Assembly (NCBI RefSeq): GCF_000004195.4
Contig: NC_030683.2
Location: forward strand, 68,357,764 to 68,421,763
Direction of reading: 5' to 3'
Source of the DNA: Xenopus tropicalis
Taxonomy: Eukaryota; Chordata; Amphibia; Anura; Pipidae
DNA: 64,000 nucleotides
This document shows positions 46,675 to 60,847 of the stretch, in pieces (positions within the stretch are counted from its first letter, which is position 1; the number at the start of each line of letters is the position of its first letter). Position numbers and translations under genes: made by a program. The notes beneath the pieces were generated by a model. The model was not told the origin of the DNA, made no database searches, and saw nothing but the letters and a program-made list of their open reading frames with translations.

Positions 46675-47870
46675 TAAGTTGGGTTGTTCAACCTGTTATG
46701 CCTATATAAAAACCTACCTAACTGCAACTTTTTGAAGTCTTTCTAATTAGCCTGAGGGGGGGGATTCCTTCCTTACCCCAATATGGCAATTGGACCATTC
46801 TCTGGATTAACTTGTGCTAAGAGCTATTTTCAGTAACCCTGTATTTCCTCACTTGCTAAAAACGTAACCACCCACTTCTTGAAGCTATCTAATGTATCTG
46901 CTTGTACGATTCAGATATAAACCTCCACAACCTCACAGCTTTCACTGTAAAAGCCCCTGGATGGAACATCCTTTCTTCTAATCAGAATGGGTGCCCTTAT
47001 GTCTGCTGGAAGGACCTACTGGTAAATAAAGCATTAGAGAGATTAGAATATGATTCCTTTATATATTTATACATAGTAATCATACCCCCCTTAAATGCCT
47101 CTTCTCTAGCGCAACCAACCCCAACTTGGCCAGTCTTTCTTCATGACTTTCCATACCCTTTTTCCAGCTTAGTTGCACTTCTTTGGACTCTCTCTATTTC
47201 AATAATATCCCATTTGAGCAATAGAGCCCAAAACTACATGGCATATTCTAGATGGGCACTTACCAGCACTGTAACGTGAAAGAATGACCACCTCCTTCCA
47301 TGAATCTACAGTATGTCCCTTTTAATACAGCTCAAAACCTTGTTTGGCCTTGTCGACATTGGCATTACTTGCTACAGTAAAGTTTGTTATCTATAAGGAG
47401 TCCAAGGTATGGATTTGCTAGTGCTTACATATTAGGTTAAAGACCTTACATTTATTAGAAAATGTACCATTATCAACCAACCTCTGTACTCAGGCAGTTT
47501 CCTATCTACGTACAAACATCTTAGCTTAAAAAGCAGTCATTTGTGGGTAGCGATGAGTCAATTTGCCTTCATTTTTTGCCAAAATATTTGTGAAATGCAT
47601 TAAAGTCAATGGGTGTTTTTTTCTTGGTAACTTTTTTCTATTCTACGCATCTTTTTTGTGATGAAATCTGGAAAAACATTTCAGTCTCTATTTTTGAGGC
47701 ACTGTCAAATGCGTTGGCAAAATCCAAATAGATCACATCTACTGCACCCACCCTGACTTTTTACTAACCTCATCATAAAAAGCAATCAAATTTGTCTGAC
47801 ATGACCTGCCATTCATAAAGCCCTAGGCTTGCCAGGTTTAAGATAGTGATCTTTTTATTTTTGTGAAAAC
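46675..47870 (-). pseudogene. Antisense CR1 relic A (3' tail to RT palm)
   Basis: On the minus strand it ends with a CAGTTAGGTAGG...TATATAGGCATAA tail and GGGGTAAGGAAGGAAT, the conserved CR1 3' region. Upstream (47690-47860) the minus strand reads MNGRSCQTNLIAFYDEVSK-like and AVDVIYLDFANAFD, close to the intact copy at 22.3 kb. The part between is decayed and holds a hAT-like piece at 47548. Stops and frameshifts throughout. Confidence 0.72.
47548..47640. mobile_element. Partial hAT MITE inside CR1 relic
   Basis: Begins TAGCGATGAGTCAATTTGCC, matching the TAGTGATGAGC ends of the other hAT MITEs, but no CATCACTA end was found nearby. Confidence 0.45.
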
Positions 47871-48239
47871 CTGCTTTAGTAATTGAGTGCAGGAAAACTA
47901 TGCGAGTTCAGGAAGTCATTCAGTTTGGGTAAGTATAATAAATATGCCTGTATACTTATAAGCACACTGCAGTGTATTTGTTATGTATATTGGTGGGCTC
48001 ATTTTTTGTCTCTTTTGTTCACACAACACTGAGTTGTGGTTTTGTTTTATTGATCACAACCCCTTTAATGTGCAACATTTCTACCCAATTTTTTTTAGTT
48101 AACTTTTAGTTATGTCCTAATAAATTTACTTAACTTTTTATAACTTCTGCCTTACATATTGAGAAGCTCACACAATTTTCTTGTATTGTGGAATGCATGG
48201 AAACTAGTTTCGCACAATTCTGTATTTTCAGAAAAATAA

Positions 48240-48690
48240 AGACAGTGCTTATAATGCCATACTCAAGGTCATTAATAAAAGAATTGTAAAGTTAAGGACC
48301 AAGGACAGATCCCTGTGGTACTCCACTTACAACACTGGTCCAATTAGAAAATGTTTTATTTACCAACGTATCTTTGTAATGTATGCTTTAGCTAGTTCTT
48401 CAAAGTACAGATATTACTTTCCAGGCCAATATTTCTCAATTTAATCAGTAACCTTCTGTGTGATACTGTGTGAAATGCTTTCCTACCACTGACATAAAAC
48501 AGGCCTATAGTTTTCAGGCTGAGAACAGGGTCCCTTTTTGAATAATGGCAACATATTCTCCAATCTTTCAGCACCATGCCAGATCTAAAGAATTTTGGTA
48601 AATTAAGTAAGTGGTTTGGCAATTACAGAGCTGAGCTCTTTTAGTATCCAGGCACGAATACTGTTTGATCCTGGACCTTTGTTTACTTTC
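48240..48690 (-). pseudogene. Antisense CR1 relic B (RT core)
   Basis: The minus strand reads RSGMVLKDWRI (48545-48580 region), HTVSHRRLLIKLRNIGLESN (48440-48480 region) and FSNWTSVVSGVPQGSVLGP (48290-48350), nearly identical to the copy at 22 kb, followed by an INDLE-like segment. An internal deletion joins DWRI-KRDP to the HTVSHRR part. It cannot be one simple copy with relic A, because the DVIYLDF block lies on the wrong side. Confidence 0.75.
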
Positions 48691-51600
48691 ACATGTTCTA
48701 GTCTTTTGGAAAAGCAAAAGCCTTCAATTATTAGAATAAAAGTCCTGCTGTCATCCATCAATTCACCTCTGTTACTAAGGGTACTTTACCTTACAAAGGT
48801 AAAACTTGAAAGGTATGTTAGTTACATAACATTTTAGATATTCTATTTTCCTACAATGTTTAATCCCTAAATCTTTCTCTATAATATTCTATAATAATCG
48901 TCTACAGATTAATGCATGTCTATATTTTTGGATCCATGAAGAAATAATATTCAATATCAACTTAGCACAACACACACTCATATATTGTGTGGCAGTACAA
49001 ATTACCTAGGTATCCATATGATTTCAAACATAAACGCAATTCTTTCTCAAAATAATTGAGAATAAATTGCAAATTGACTGAATTAATACCACCAAACTTT
49101 CTAAATGAACAGAAACTAAATTAGATCTTATATATACCTTTAAAAATTGTACTATTTTCCCATGGTGATGGCAAGAAACAATTTCAGGCTTGTTATCTAT
49201 AATTAACTTGTATGGACACACAATGTATTTCAGTCTAGGATGAATGGAATCCCTAACATACAGCAATACATCACATTATCCTGTTATTGTATTAAAACCA
49301 TCCACCCGGGCTATTAAAGATTACATTTATACCTAGAAACTCAATGCACTCAATAACACTAATTTAATTTATCAGAAGTTCAATAAAATAAATTTTCAAT
49401 CCCCCATGGATCCTGGAACTTCAATAGTTGATGATTGCTTATTAAAGAGGTCATTTGGTTATAGCCAATTTGTTCTACTTTGCAACACAATCAGGTTTTG
49501 TTGAGGCGGTAGAATACAGGCATGAACTATTTAGGTTCGAAGAAATTCAATTATAACAAATGGACATTGCTACATAACCAAAATACATGCAATAACAGCA
49601 GTGCTGGCTTTTAAGATTGTGTATCACAAATGTCAGTGATGTATTACAGTATGTGAGCACTCCAATAGAACTTGCAACAGGCTCTGAAATCTATTGGCTA
49701 GTCTTAATTAATCTTGTATTCTTTGTATCTACACATTAGCAACCATCTGCAATTTATAAGAAAATAGATTTCAGCAGGAAAAAGAAAAAAAAGCATTTAT
49801 ATAATAAAGAGTGAGCATTTAATTAAAGTATGTTGATTTTTTTGCTATTTTGTTTACTTAGCTATCTAGTTAATAATATGTTATTCCAAACAAAACATAA
49901 TCCTGTATCATATAATAAGATAAATATACTTTTTATAGAAATTGTGTATTTACATGATAGTGTTTTCATGGGCTGTTTTATGTGATAACATTTTATTGAG
50001 GCCTGCTATGTTCAGGAGTATAGTTTCTTTTTAAGGGAATAATACATGCAGTCTCATGCCTTTTTGTGAACAACAAACTCCTTAGAGGCTGCTAAATTTG
50101 TTTATCATAAATACATTTATTTCATTATGGCATAATACCAAACTGCTGCTTATTTTCGCTGTGATGGCATGGTTAATTTGATATTGGCAAAAGGCATCTA
50201 AGTCGTATTCTGTACTTCAGAAACTGACACCTGGTTGCTTGTTAAATAATGCCCCATGCTACCCAAGAAACTTTCAAATGCTTATTCCTTTTGAAATTAG
50301 AATGCTAAAGAAACTGAAAAAGAGCTTCACTCTATTTTTATGGAAATGTTTAAAAGGAAATAATAAAAGTGTTATAGGGAACTGCCTTGCCTGAAAGAGT
50401 TTATCAACCTTTGGAATAATGGTAGACTTCTTTATATACAGTATTGTATATCTTTATGGATACATTATGATGGGTGCAAATTAATTCATTTCTAACACAC
50501 TGAGGGGCACATGACAATGCATGCGCTATCTCATATTCTCACTTTCAGGCACGCATTCCTATAACCCCACACAACTCATGCACTACTAGTCAACATTTAT
50601 TCCCTATACTATACTTACTGTCTTACTGTAGGTTATCAGGGCTATATTGGCCTTGTTATACACATTGCATAATCTTTGACATACAGTATGACCGCAGGAT
50701 ATGACTTTTCTGTTGTAAGCTGTATGGGGGAAACTTTTTTCCTACTGGAGGCTGGTATTTAAGGTTTGGTCACATCAGAAAACAGTTGCTGCATTTTGCA
50801 AATGTTCAATTTTCAATTCAAAGGGATTTGCTCATCACAAGTGAAAGAAAGACTTTAATAAGTGATTCAATGTACAGGATGAAAGTCAAGTCCACATGCA
50901 GCCATTAAATCAGGACAATGACAAAGTCCACTAGTGTGAGCCAAGAAAGGCAAAGGCAACAATCATCACAATTAGTTACCATTCTAACCTCCAACTGCCT
51001 CCCGTGGCTCAAACCAGAGGACAAGCAGCCCACACTAAAAGGTTCCTAGGTCTAGACTTGGCAAATCCTAATAGTTCTGTGTTTTTACCCATTTTTACAC
51101 AGCCTTATATAGAGATTATAAAATATACTACATTTCGTTATTTGACCGTCTTCCTCCATATACATACTCCATATGGAAAACCTTGGCTGCAATGAATTTT
51201 AGTTGCTAAAATAAGAAACTACACGTGGGACTAATATAAATAATTTGTACTTATCAAAGAACATGTTCTGTTCCAATCTTGGATGGCTGAAAGGAATTTT
51301 GCAGTCACTCACCAAAACAAAAACTGTCTAGTTTAAAACAAAATGTCAGTTTTCTATTTTCAGCTTCTGTTCACATTTGATTGACTGAATCTTGAGCAGT
51401 AAAATTGGCAAGACAGCATCCCTGCTGCCTTTTCTGACAACATATTCAGCGGAACTCAGAACTTTATCAGGATGGTGGGTGAGAAGGTGAATGGAGGTGA
51501 TGTGGTTGCACAAGCACAGGAAGAAGTCGCACAAGGACTACTAAAATGATTCTTTTTATAGCGCAATGCTAGGTGTTATGGGTGATTAATTATATTGTTT

Positions 51601-52356
51601 CCAAAAAGAACATTGTGACATGAACACACTGAAGGAGTTAATATTGTGTAAAAATGTTAGTAGCTATGAAAAGGAATTGCAAATGCATACTTAAAAGTCG
51701 GATTCTGCTGTGCACATGGAAACCATTATTATTACAAGTGGTTTACACTTTCCTTATCCACTCTAAGGTAAAATATCTGATTGGCTCAGCTACCTGCAAT
51801 TTTACAGGAGTTTCATAAGGTATAATTATAATCCTTTCTTAGTCGCTTATCAAAATGCTTGAACAGGATTTAACAGCAATGAACTGAAATATCACTCTTG
51901 TTAGTCACTCTTTTTAGAATTAACAGCTTTTAAAGATCCAGCCTTCCTTTCCCAACAGACCCACAGGATATTGAAATTTAGTTTGCTAAACTCTGACTGG
52001 ATTAGTGATGAGCAACTGTATCAACCTGTTGAACCTAAGGGTTTTATTAGGCAGGTTCTTACCTGTGGTAATTGTATGGGCCATTGTAAAAAAAAAAACC
52101 TGTTTACCTTAAGAATTAACTTTTTCCACCATCTTTGACATCATTAATGGCTTTAAAATGTGTAAAAAAATGCTGCATGCTGGTCTGGTTGTCAAATTTT
52201 GTGGCTGGATTTGAGTTCTCTTGTTTTCAACACTCTTATCCCTGTTCTATTTTGGTTCAAGGGTTAATGGGTTAATTGACTTTCTGTAAAAATAATATTG
52301 GCATACTGACTACATTTATATATTCTCCTGTCTGGGCAATCTACCACAGCCATAGT
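48691..52356. other. Unique AT-rich non-coding DNA
   Basis: No gene. A lone TTTGCTCATCAC at about 50828 and TAGTGATGAGCAAC at about 52004 look like hAT MITE ends but have no partner. Confidence 0.5.
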
Positions 52357-52865
52357 TTAAAGGACATGTAAAGGCCAATCAAGTTACTATGTCTAAATAC
52401 AAGGCTACCAAAAAAATCCCCCTTTAGGGTGCTTTAAATACCAGAAATAGCACGCATGTAGGAGCTGTAAATATACGTATCCACATAACGCAGACTAATT
52501 CTAAAGAAATTTCCCAGAGTGCCCTAGTCCTTCTCAAGACAGTGATTCTGCACAGTTGAGCTGTGCAGGAAACTAGAGCATGCTCATATTGTGCTGTCCA
52601 ATGGTTACGTCATCGCTGACCTCCTGGAATGACATATCTCTAATCTACAAGCGCCGATAGAATGCATAACAACAAATTTCCATAGCAACGCGTGATTTCA
52701 AAATCTTTCTTCAATAACCGTGTGTCATTACAGAATGTTGATTAAAAAAAAATGGCTGCGGCTATTTCAGCGCTACAGAAATGAGCAGAATGAGCGAATG
52801 GACACATTTAAGTGGAGCTATGGTAGTGATTAAGTAGAGAAAAGTAGGCTTTACATCTCTTTTAA
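52357..52865. mobile_element. T2-family MITE, about 509 bp
   Basis: The left end TTTAAAGGACATGTAAAGGCC and the complement of the right end TTTAAAAGAGATGTAAAGCC form a diverged inverted repeat. TTAA lies at 52357-52360 and 52862-52865. No coding capacity. Confidence 0.75.
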
Positions 52866-53865
52866 ATCAGAATTCTTGGTGCCACAAACTCAGACAGTAG
52901 GCCAACTCAAGCATTAGACTGGGTGTCTTTAAGCAACAACTTGAAGAGGATACTGACTACTAGTTCATTACATCATGTTTGAAATATTCAAATAAGCTGA
53001 ATACACAGTGAAAAGATAGGCTTCTGCAAAATACAAAAGACAGCACAGATTACAAAAATATTCACCCTTGTATTGTATGTGTTTGAATGCTTAAGATAGG
53101 GTTTGTTCATAATAAAGACATCAGTCCAATTACAGTCAAGACTACTGCACTTTAAATTAAATGCATGTGTTCAGACTGGTTTGAAAACTCTTATATCCAA
53201 ATCCAGTGCCTTTTGTTGAAGTTGAATACAATTCCTAAATGTGCCATTTAGCTCAATCTGTACCAGTCCCAGTTTGTAACCAATTTGGACTGTAGACAAT
53301 GTGCTATAGTAGAACAGAGGTCTGTGGTGTGAACAAGACCTTAGATTTAATATGGTTCGGGAAATGATTCTCCATTTCTGCCTTTCTTTCTTTTCAGTTT
53401 CATTGTAGAGTGATTCTGTTGAGGGAAACGGTAGAATATTATTGTAAGATATTCATAGCCTATGTAATTTTATTAAATTGAATACATGATTCATTGGTCC
53501 AGTATGCCATGTACTTGTGCAAAATTCACTGCTCTATAATATAGTAGAGAGCAATACACCATTTAGCATGCATCACCAGCACTGGGAGGATTAACTTGGC
53601 ACTCTGTGTGAGAGCTCTTTGGCTAAATCTCATAGTAGGCTGATATTGGAAAAAAAGCTTTGGCTCTTCTTTGTAGGAACTGGTTTAATAAAGGATATAT
53701 TTCAAGCAGATGTTTTGCTACTGTTGTTATGGGCTGCTGTTAAAAATATTCATACCTGTGGACATTGTGTTTAAAGTCATAGGCTTTTTCTCTCTTCGAA
53801 TTTAAGCAAGCTAGTACAAATTTAATACTGTGTACTGAAGTGGTGGTCAGTATATCATTCAGCTG
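52866..53865. other. Unique non-coding DNA
   Basis: Nothing recognisable up to the CR1 tail. Confidence 0.5.
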
Positions 53866-53982
53866 TCACCAGCAGGGAGGAGCAATCAAGTTAGCAACAA
53901 GCAGTTAGGCACGTTATATAAAGGCATTAACTTGGTGGATGTGTGTTTTTTTCAACCTAACTTACTGTGTTACTGTGTGTGA
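53866..53982 (+). mobile_element. CR1-like 3' tail fragment
   Basis: Contains AAGCAGTTAGGCACGTTATA, AAAGGCATTAACTTGGTGGA and TTTTTTTCAACCTAACTTAC followed by a TGTGTTACTG tail, matching the 3' tail of CR1-type copies in this window. No coding part is attached. Confidence 0.65.
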
Positions 53983-56900
53983 GTAATGTTACACTGGTCT
54001 CTCAAGCATTAAATGGGGTTCATGTAACCCACATAATTAGCAGATGGATAACGTATTCCATGACTCCAGCCAGTGCTGAAACTGTTAAAGGACATTTTCA
54101 CCCCACACCTTTCACTGCTAGTAAATGGATCTGTGGTGGCATGCAGACAGAGCAGATGGCTTATTTCTACAGACCTGCTTTCATTCCTTGCCCTGGTGAT
54201 TTTGGCTGAGGAACACAGACCTTGCGTATCTTGGATTATCACAGTGATCAGGTTTCATCTTTTACTCAAGGTCACACCCTGCGGTACTCATAAGCTTTAC
54301 TCTTAACAGACATCCCAATGAATCCACGCCATGTGTCTACTGAGCTGCCATGTGTCCATCTGTTTGTCTGACCTTCTACACCTGGAAGCCTTCTGTAATG
54401 AGCTGTTTAGACTTAAAATGGATTTTTGCTGGCAGATAGGATTCAACTGAAAAATCTCTCCATTACTCTACTCTGTGAGGTATCTATTTCACTGTGTCTT
54501 TGCTAGATATTATGTCAGTGACTGTACTATCTTATAATATTTAATATTATTAGAGATGTTTATTATTTATTTTATTGCATTCACATCTATTAACTGCAAA
54601 GCTAATTTGCAATGTAAGGACAGAGGGAAAAGTACAAAAATAGCCCCAAAGCACCATGTTTTTTGCACTTTGCACCATATGACCCCCTTCTGCTAACTGC
54701 CCATAGGAGCAAATCTTTGTGCTCATAGAACAGAGTACAGACTTAGGGAAATTTATATATGCAGTGCTGCATTCTATAGGGCTACAAAGGGGCTGAAAAA
54801 CCAACATAAAGCTGGAGGACTAGGAGATTCAAGGTACAAGGAAGCCCTGTACAAGCAGTCCCTGCACATGTATGAGCAGTACTCTGAGCTTTACTGCTTC
54901 AGCACCCCTTGGGAAATAAGCCCTTAATGTTAGAATACATGTCAGAAAAAACAACAGTTGGATCATGATAAAGCCATATAAGTTGTGCCACTGCTGTATT
55001 CAACTTCTGTGCAAGTACCTGGCATATTATGATGCTGTTTGCACTTTCATCCAAGAGAAAGGTTCATATGTGCAACAACAGCTCTAAGGCACAGGATCTT
55101 GTGATACTTTATATTTAGATTTGATGTTACATTGGCATGGTGCTGTATTCTTAATTTGCAAGTTTAAAGTTCAAGGGGCTCCAATGCAAACATGGAGTGA
55201 CAGATATAGAACTCTTAGTTGGGGGGGGTGTCACAATATTTATGTTTTTGCATAAAGTTTTATCAATCTATGCCAACGCCAATGTAGTATTACCTGGGCA
55301 CAAAAATGAATGGCAAACAAATGCATGGCTTATGCATGGTTTAATTTAATTATTGCTCAGTGCAATATGGGAGGGGACATGGTGTAGGTAGTGCAATTGT
55401 AGGTAGTGTTTCCTTCACATAAAGTTGATTGTTGTTCTGCATAGTGAAATTCATGTGTGTTATGGTGGCAAAGTAAAATTCCATTGATACACTGTATAAT
55501 TTTTCTTTTACAGAATGTAGCAGCAGGAAAAATGGTTCTTTATGTAGAGAAACTATGTAAACCCTTCATTACATATACTTATAAATTAGCTGAGGAGCTG
55601 CTTATCTCTTCTCATTAATATAAATTTTGCTGAACCAAAACAACTTTTTGGCTTTCCCTGTTTTTCATGATGCCGTTGATAGCACTAAATCTGCTAGCTT
55701 GCTTCTTCTACTTTGTGTTTGAGGCATTTTCATATTTATAGATAGGCATCCAAGGGCCTTTGCCTAGGGTGGCAGCCTTTGCATATATAGTCAATATTTT
55801 TTTTTAATAAAAACCCTTCCCATCTGCTGCCAGATGCTTCTGGGCCAAATCGAGCAGCAGAGCTGGGGGTGGTGAGGGTTTCCCTGGCAATTGTGGGTGC
55901 ACATGTCCTGCACCCATCACGCATACTTGTACACATGATGTCACTTCCCGAACCTAGGTGTGTAGTTAGGTCTGGTGCCTAGGGTGGCACTGGACCTAAA
56001 TACAGACCTGGGCATGTTCAGAATTTTGTTGAATAGAGAGAGAAATTAGGAACTAAAATGCTCAGCATGTGTAAGAGACCAGCTGTATTACTTTATAAAA
56101 TTAAGGCAATATGGGCACTTTCTTTAGTTTTTAACAGCAATCAGCAGTCAAAAAAAAAGTAATTACTCATTACATATTTTGGATTGTTTTAAATTAGCTG
56201 TCTCAAATGTTTGAAAAGAATTCCTGTTTAGTTCCGATGCATTTGCGCTTTCATTAAACGAAAAGTTCTCACACAGGAATAAATATGCAAGCATGTAAAC
56301 TAAAAAAACAATATTGGAAAATCCATTTTTAGCTTAGTTAGTTCCTGCTGCTTTGTGGCACAGGAGATCTCAGACCTCTGAACAAAAAGGTGATTATTGG
56401 GAGGGTTAGTACTGTTGTGAGCCTGCTGAAAGGCAGCAGACGCAATAAAGCTTTATCAAGTTGTTGGAAACTTTCATACAGATGTCAATAAAAGAAGGCT
56501 CACGTCGCAGAACAGCAACTAGTAACAGAACATTACAGACTTTCAGCAGTCTGAGTGCAATCATTTCTGACTGATGTGTGTGATTTAAGAGTAATATGCG
56601 CTGGTAATGAGGGGCACAATTAGAATATAAAACATGCACAATCCAATTTAGTCAAATGAAACCCATCCAAGAGTAGAATACATAGGGTAAATATAAAGTG
56701 AGCCTTTGTATTTTTCTTTCTTATTCTTCTTTTTTTAACCATGTTAAAGCTTTAACATTACCTTGAGACTATTACACTACATGTGCTGATTTGTAAGAAC
56801 AGGTGGGTGTACTGAATGTGCTATCATTTGTCACTTAAGATGCATTCAGGTGGTTTTAGAAGTGAGGACAGGTGGCACTTGAGGTTTAATGAAGTTGCTA

Positions 56901-59379
56901 TAATGTAATACTTGAGGTTCAGTCAGGGGGTACTTGACCTGTAGTCAGATGCATTGCTGACCGACAGTATATGAAGTATGATTAGCTTATAAAAATCTTG
57001 TCATACTATGAGAATTTGATGTCAGAAGAAATACAGTATCTGGGTGAAAATGAGTGAATGTTAGAACAGGAATTCTATGGTTTATTGGTAGGTAACATTT
57101 ATATGAGTGTATAATAAATGGACATAGAGTTTAAGCTTTGTTATTTAATACACTAGGAGCAAAATTGCATTTCAGTGAGGCAGACATATAAATAAACTAA
57201 GAATATTTCTGTATATCATTTAGCTACAGAAGAAAATGCTTCTGAGTAATAGATAGGGTTGCTTTTCCACCCCTCAAGTAACTGGACCTGTTGACCTGTT
57301 CTACATCCCAATTATCTATACCCCTTGTCTCCCACCATGCTTTAAAGGCTGGGTTATCCTAAATCTCTCATCAGCGAAGAGGCAGCCAGAGGGATGGCTT
57401 GCTCTCCTGACCTTGAAGAGCTATTTTACTAGGGAATAGAAAAGCGAAGTTGTTCATAAAAATGACATTTATTACTCAAAGATCCTTTTTCCACAGTACA
57501 AATCGCTCTTTACAGTTCTATCACATCCAGTCTTGTCTTCCTTTATCACACATCTCTGTGGCTGAATTCACTGTTAAGTCTCCTGTGCCCCTTAAGCTTG
57601 TAGCAATAGAAATTAAAGGGATGAAACCAGGCAGCGTGATATTATCTAAAAGTCATTCTACCACATTTTTCTTATTCAAAATTATACGTCATCTGCACCC
57701 TAAAAACTGTAAGAAATAATTGACAGAATTACAGCTTATAGATAGAATTACAGCTTATAGCATCCCTTTATAGTCAAAAGCTCAAACATTTTATGGCCTT
57801 TATTCAAACATTTTCTGCAAACTCCCTTGGACATTGACAGCTCATAATATAGCTAGTCTTCACTGATGGACTGTAATACAGCTCAATCCAGAAATATAAC
57901 TTTTGGAGGGCCACATCAGGCCCAGAGTATTTCAGTTGGATAGTCCTGCTTTTAACCAAGGTAAATGGTTAATTAGCTGATAAATTATATGCCATCTGCA
58001 TGGTTAAAATCTTTAATTTAGTGCAAAGTGCAAAAATGCGTGCCTCCCTCCTTCCCCACCTATCCTTAAACTTGGGCATCATTCAGACACATAAGTTAGG
58101 AAGGGTGGGGGGTATACACAGGCTCCAACAAGGGTTCATTGCTTTACCAGCCAGACCCAGAGAAAAGCACTTCCAGCATGGCCTCTAAAGGGTGTAATCT
58201 TATAGGCTGTAGTAATACTGCACTTCTTCCCTGGGTCTTTTTAAATTACTCTTTTAGGGTTTAGAACCTCATATAATGCATAGCCAGTATAATATGAAAC
58301 TACATTAGCTTCATGAAGGTTATGACATGAATTACAAATCAAAGCATAAATCAATGTACAGGTACGGTGAACAGGCATAAATGACTGTGGTGGTTGAGCA
58401 GTAGATGAGAAGTTATTTCCAAGATTCCTGGGAAGTTTATGCATTACTTTCTGTTGTGTCTTTTATGCCTTTCCATTATTTCCTTGAACAGCCGTACATG
58501 GTTTTTATTCCTCTGGGTGCAATAGAGACTGGTGAACTTCCTGCAATTCAAGAGGAGAGGCTTGAGTTCTAGATGAAAATGTGTTCTATTAACTATTTCC
58601 AGCATGGAAATGAATTTTAATTTGTTAGATTTCCACCTAATTAGTTTCACTGAAAAGAGCATAATTGCTAATTATTATCATATGAAACCACAAGCATTAA
58701 TAAAGATGCATTTATTTTACATTATAAAATAACACAGTTGTATCTTTCCTGATTATTGCTGGTTTCTGTTTTGTACATAGGGTAACGGGTATATAATGTC
58801 TGCATGATCATTTTACCCTCTTTTTATTATTTTAGCTCCATTTAAGTGGCTGAAATTGAGAAATACAGTAGCGTGGCTGACCAGATCAACCCTTAAACAA
58901 CAATAGTACATAGAATCACTGCAGCAAAACATTGTAATTATCATACTTGGTCCTGGTTAAAAGGGGTCTTCTGGTTAGCCTAGTGTAGTGGGACCTATTT
59001 AAGAATTTAAAAGACCTGTGGATTTCAGACTGCCTGGCCAGAAAAATTCAATTTCTCCTGTTATTAAAAGATATTATAATGTTACAGTGCAGAAATGTAC
59101 TATGGTAACTATTTACTTAACTGTGAATTAAACTGCTAGTTGATCCAGAAAAAGGTGAAAAAGCCCATTTAAAACCTTTTCAATTTGACTCGAAGTGGAA
59201 AAAAATTCTTCATAACTCCAAGGGGGCATTTGGACCGGGCATTTGGACCAGGCATTTGGTCCACTAAGAATTAATTTTAATAATTCTGTATTCTAAAGTG
59301 GAAAATGTTCCCTGTGAATGTTTGATACTGGAGAATATCCTGCTGGCCCTTTCTGCTGCTGACGGAATTGCTTGCTACA
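53983..59379. other. Long non-coding stretch
   Basis: No gene. One suspected hAT-like repeat (55715-56012, listed separately). The rest shows no recognisable element or conserved frame. Confidence 0.45.
55715..56012. repeat. Possible hAT-like repeat (GCCTAGGGTGGCA)
   Basis: GCCTAGGGTGGCA occurs near both edges (about 55762 and 55977). The right edge, ACCTAAATACAGACCTGG, matches the suspected repeat at 40.8 kb. The left end is too diverged to place. Confidence 0.35.
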
Positions 59380-59760
59380 GCACCCAGATACACTACTATT
59401 CAGTGCCCTCTTCCAAGTCATTAATGAACAAAGTGATTAAAAGTGATCCTAACACAGAAACCCCACTGAGAACCCTACTCTATTAACCCCTGAAAACCAC
59501 CTTCTTGTAGACAATGATTTAGCCAGTTTTCTAATCATGTATTAACAGCATTAATAAGAACAACAGAACTTTGTCAAAAAACTTTGTCAAAATCCAAAAA
59601 GACAACACCAACCTCAAACCTGCTGTGCAAGTTCCAACTTACTCCATCATACAAAGCAATTCCATTAGTTTGACATGCTCTGCCCCTCAAAAAGCTATGC
59701 TGATTACTACCTATGCCATTCTATGCTGCATACGTAATGCCATTCTTCAGAATGTTTATT
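59380..59760 (-). pseudogene. Antisense CR1 RT fragment
   Basis: The minus strand reads VGVVFLDFDKV (about 59577-59610) and further on LSGVSVLGSLLITLFIND (about 59420-59475). These equal the VIYLDFAKAF and VSGVPQGSVLGPLLFNLFIND blocks of the intact copy, in correct order and spacing. Several stops and a short duplication (ACTTTGTCAAAA twice near 59570). Older than the 22-kb copy. Confidence 0.72.
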
Positions 59761-60223
59761 CCTCCTGTGGAAGGCAAAATACCAGCACATATTCAGACTA
59801 TTTTGGTCTTGATTATCTTGACATTCACAGGTTTGTCAGACTGTGATGCAGAACTGCCGATACCCTGCTTTATTGGATCTCACTCTGAGGACTTTCTGGT
59901 GACTGCACTGATTGACCTTTAGTAATGACCTAAAGAAGTACAGTTACTTGTTAATAACTAACAAATATATAAATCCAATTTAAAATGACTGATGGGAAGA
60001 TTTATACTATATATAAGTCTATTTTATCACATAATGGCTTGCAAAGCATGCTTCATAGGAAACAATTATTCATCTGGCCTGCATAAAATGTCAAGGATTA
60101 AAAAATTTACATTCACTTATAAATAAATCTTACTAAACCCTTTCATATAAAAAAAAACATGTTTTAAATATTTTTTTATTTCATTGCAAGTATATTGCAA
60201 GTTTTACTAAAGTTTCACTTACT
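59761..60223. other. Unique non-coding DNA
   Basis: The antisense CR1 may extend slightly into the start. Otherwise nothing recognised. Confidence 0.45.
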
Positions 60224-60448
60224 TTAAAGGAAAAGGAAAGTTAAAAATCACTGTGGGTGCCAAATGTTAGGCACCCTCCAGTGATTGTAATTGCTTACCT
60301 CTTACCCTGGCTGGAGCTCCTGTTAGGAGAAAACCGTACCAGACCAGGGTAGCTGCGAGCCAGCAATCCTAAGGTAAACAATTAGAATCACTGGGGGGTT
60401 CCTAACATTTGGCACCCCCATTGATTTTTAATTTTCCTTCTCCTTTAA
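60224..60448. mobile_element. T2-family MITE, 225 bp
   Basis: The left end TTTAAAGGAAAAGGAAAGTT continues AAAAATCA, and the right end ATTTTCCTTCTCCTTTAAA is its near complement. TTAA lies at 60224-60227 and 60445-60448. The interior also has an inverted GGTGCCAAATGTTAGG / CCTAACATTTGGCACC pair, so it folds over nearly its whole length. Confidence 0.82.
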
Positions 60449-60844
60449 ACAACATTTAAAGTCCAAAACTTAAATTCTTAAAATCTTGAAGCGTATATTT
60501 TCTCTGTGAGTGTGGATATTTACCAACTGGCAAATAGACTCTAGGGTTAGATAAAATACTGTATGCAGTTTAAAGTGTGTTGTTATTTGCCCTGAAGAAT
60601 GAAATGTACATTGAAGCTAAGGCTGGATATTGCCTTGCACTTTCTCATGATGAATTCTCGAAATTAACTAGGGGATGTAGAATTTGGCTTGAAGAATGAT
60701 GATGATTCTTATTTAGGAGAATTTGGCATGTCTAAAATAGAGACAATATAATTAAAACAGTGGCAACACAATTTTTTTTTTTTTATTGTTGTTGGACACT
60801 TTTCTAGATGACTTATTTCCTTACTTGTTCAATCAAAGTGCTAC
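60449..60844. other. Unique non-coding DNA
   Basis: A T run near 60773-60784 and no recognised element. Confidence 0.45.
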
Positions 60845-60847
60845 TTA

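Noticed and set aside
46902..47279. 125-codon plus-strand frame at 46.9 kb
   Set aside because: Antisense of the decayed CR1 C-terminal region; the minus strand carries the real similarity.
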